Assembly: GCF_043641665.1 (NCBI RefSeq) | Contig: NC_092193.1 | Location: forward strand, 20,424,784-20,488,783 | Source: Enoplosus armatus | Lineage: Eukaryota > Chordata > Actinopteri > Centrarchiformes > Enoplosidae | DNA: 64,000 bases | Direction of reading: 5' to 3' | Shown: in pieces, positions 1-64,000 of the stretch | How the letters are laid out: each line of letters begins with the position of its first letter | Position numbering within the stretch: position 1 is the stretch's first letter | Notes under the pieces: model-generated | What the model was told of the DNA's origin: nothing | The model's input: the letters and a program-made list of their open reading frames with translations, nothing else | Database searches by the model: none | Made by a program: the position numbers and the translations under genes

Positions 1-1187
1 TTGACACATACCATACCATTGCCATAGAATAGCATTACAATAGTGCAGATGATTAATAATAATCATGTTTTTCAAGAGCACTTTGTATAAGCTCTGTTTA
101 ATTGTGATTCCTATTTTTCATTTTTCCCAAATACAGTTGTGACTGATTGTACAGATTGTGAATTATGGGGTTCCTTCAGGGCCCACAGTAATACAGCATG
201 TCTGAGGCAGCTCCATCATGTTAGTTCATGATAGTTAAGGTCACATGACCCCACTTTCCATTCATGGCTAGTTGGTATTCATCGGCATAAGCACAAGGAT
301 TCAAAAGAAAACACATATTACCAAATATTTGATTAAATTGGGTTTGAGGTTTTATCTAAAATGTATTAGATTAGATTGCAAATGCACTCGTGAATTTCTG
401 AACAATTCATGAATGAGATTGGTTAACTGAGGACCCTAATGAAAGCAGTTTAAAGTGTCAGAGTTTTGGACTTTTCATAAGGCGGATTTGTCATTTTGAA
501 ATGTATCTTTTATCTCATTTGTAGACTAATAGAATGGCAGTGTGTTACTGTAACTTAGAGAACTCTTCCAACTATCCTATGTTTCAAGTGGTTTTTGAGT
601 ACAATATCAATTAGGTCCTGCATTATTGCATCTTTTGGCCCTGTGTCAAAATGTAGTTTCAACACATTTATTATTACAGTTTATATTGTAAACTCACATG
701 GTTTTCCTCAATGAAATAAAATTGAGTTTCTTTAAATTACCCCAAACTTACCGACATATAGAAAACCTGAGGCCAGGCAGCATTACTAGGACTGGTTGGT
801 TACTAGGTCTCTGTTCAAAACGTAGTGAATGAAGCAGCCATCTATAGTGTAGATTTACTTTGTTCTTTGTTTTGGAGGTGGGGATCAAACACAAATCGTG
901 CTTTAATATTTGATTATTTTAGGTACAAAATCTGGCTAAAATATTATTCTTTTGTGTATTTTGCTGGCAGCTAAACGTATTCATGGCAACAGAAAACAAT
1001 TGAAGCAGTCCAAAGGATTCCCAGCATCTTCCGGTGTAGGCTATTACAGATATGTTGTGACATACTGTAAACAGATACAGATACAGACAGTAGCTATGCG
1101 TTACAGCCCTAATATATAGTGGGCTGAGTGCACTGTACTTGATGGGAAATGGAGGCAACGGGGGCCCAACAGCAATATTTTATCCCT

Positions 1188-1221
<34 letters not shown>

Positions 1222-1385
1222 TGTAATTTGATTGTTCTCTAGTTTGTCATTTGTAGCACAATCATTTTCCCCTCACTTAGTGATCACCTTGAGATCCCCA
1301 GAGAATGTAGATAACCATCGATCAGTCACCCACCCATCTGTCCATCTGTCAGAATATCTAACCTCCACATTCCCTGTGTTTCCAG
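1..1385. other. ctnnd2 intron upstream of first exon in window
   Basis: AT-rich non-coding sequence with no recognisable exon. The only striking structure is the 32-base G homopolymer at 1189-1220. Short open stretches have no homology that I recognise. The preceding ctnnd2 exon is outside the window. Confidence 0.8.
1189..1220 (+). repeat. Poly-G homopolymer of 32 bases
   Basis: An uninterrupted run of G 165 bp upstream of a ctnnd2 exon. It can form G-quadruplex in the transcript and is error-prone for sequencing, so the exact length is uncertain. Confidence 0.95.
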
Positions 1386-63925
<62,540 letters not shown>

Positions 63926-64000
63926 GTACGACAGCGGCACTTTTTCTGTCTTAAACATGCTCATAATTACATGCACCACTGTTGTACGCCTAAAATGAGA
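63926..64000. other. Start of next ctnnd2 intron
   Basis: Begins gtacga and runs off the window. The final coding exon(s) lie beyond. Confidence 0.85.

Overview
The window is vertebrate nuclear DNA, most likely from a percomorph/acanthomorph teleost. The signs are exons with canonical GT-AG introns, dense CA/GT microsatellites, tRNA-derived SINE, Tc1, hAT and L1-like remnants, and several dispersed repeats familiar from spiny-rayed fish. There is no bacterial-style gene organisation. The species cannot be named from the sequence.

Host gene. The plus strand carries 14 consecutive internal exons of ctnnd2 (delta-catenin, the neuronal p120-catenin relative). They lie at 1386-1517, 4398-4641, 19191-19323, 21226-21439, 42889-43075, 49805-49922, 51266-51448, 54692-54865, 56160-56310, 58022-58274, 59957-60041, 60203-60329, 62527-62655 and 63849-63925. 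Every junction has GT-AG borders and matching phase, giving about 735 uninterrupted codons. These run from the Ser/Pro/Tyr-rich region before the armadillo domain, through the armadillo repeats with their poly-lysine insert, into the C-terminal tail. The first exons lie to the left of the window, and the last exon(s), with the expected PDZ-binding C-terminus, lie to the right. The rest of the window is intron.

Intron content. Intron 1518-4397 has CA repeats and a palindromic-MITE fragment. Intron 4642-19190 has a 34-bp-unit minisatellite, many GT/CA arrays and a dispersed repeat. The 21.4-kb intron 21440-42888 is an insertion hot spot. It holds a (CT)n-core-(CA)n cassette, a deleted Tc1-type element (28854-29400), and two copies of an unclassified repeat (about 30240 and 32061). 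It also holds a V-SINE-like element (32655-32840), an intact intronless 724-codon coiled-coil gene on the minus strand (32852-35026), and a decayed fragment of a second copy of that gene (35941-36105). Further right are a second deleted Tc1-type element with different ends (37426-38101), a broken hAT/Charlie-like transposase (38351-40195), an L1-like 3' end, and a TTAA-flanked fold-back MITE (41640-41933). The later introns are mostly microsatellite-rich, plus a possible THAP fragment, a common teleost repeat and a large palindromic MITE (62728-63290).

Most notable. (1) The nested antisense gene at 32852-35026 is open over 724 codons, resembles the ciliary/flagellar CFAP58 family, and has a compact promoter-like region with three near-CRE sites spaced 22 and 11 bp beside TTTATAAA. 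It looks like a functional, possibly testis-expressed retrogene. (2) Three ctnnd2 acceptor sites are built on, or lie directly next to, GT dinucleotide arrays, in two cases paired with nearby CA arrays that could fold the RNA. (3) One MITE insertion can be compared with a probable empty site elsewhere in the same window.
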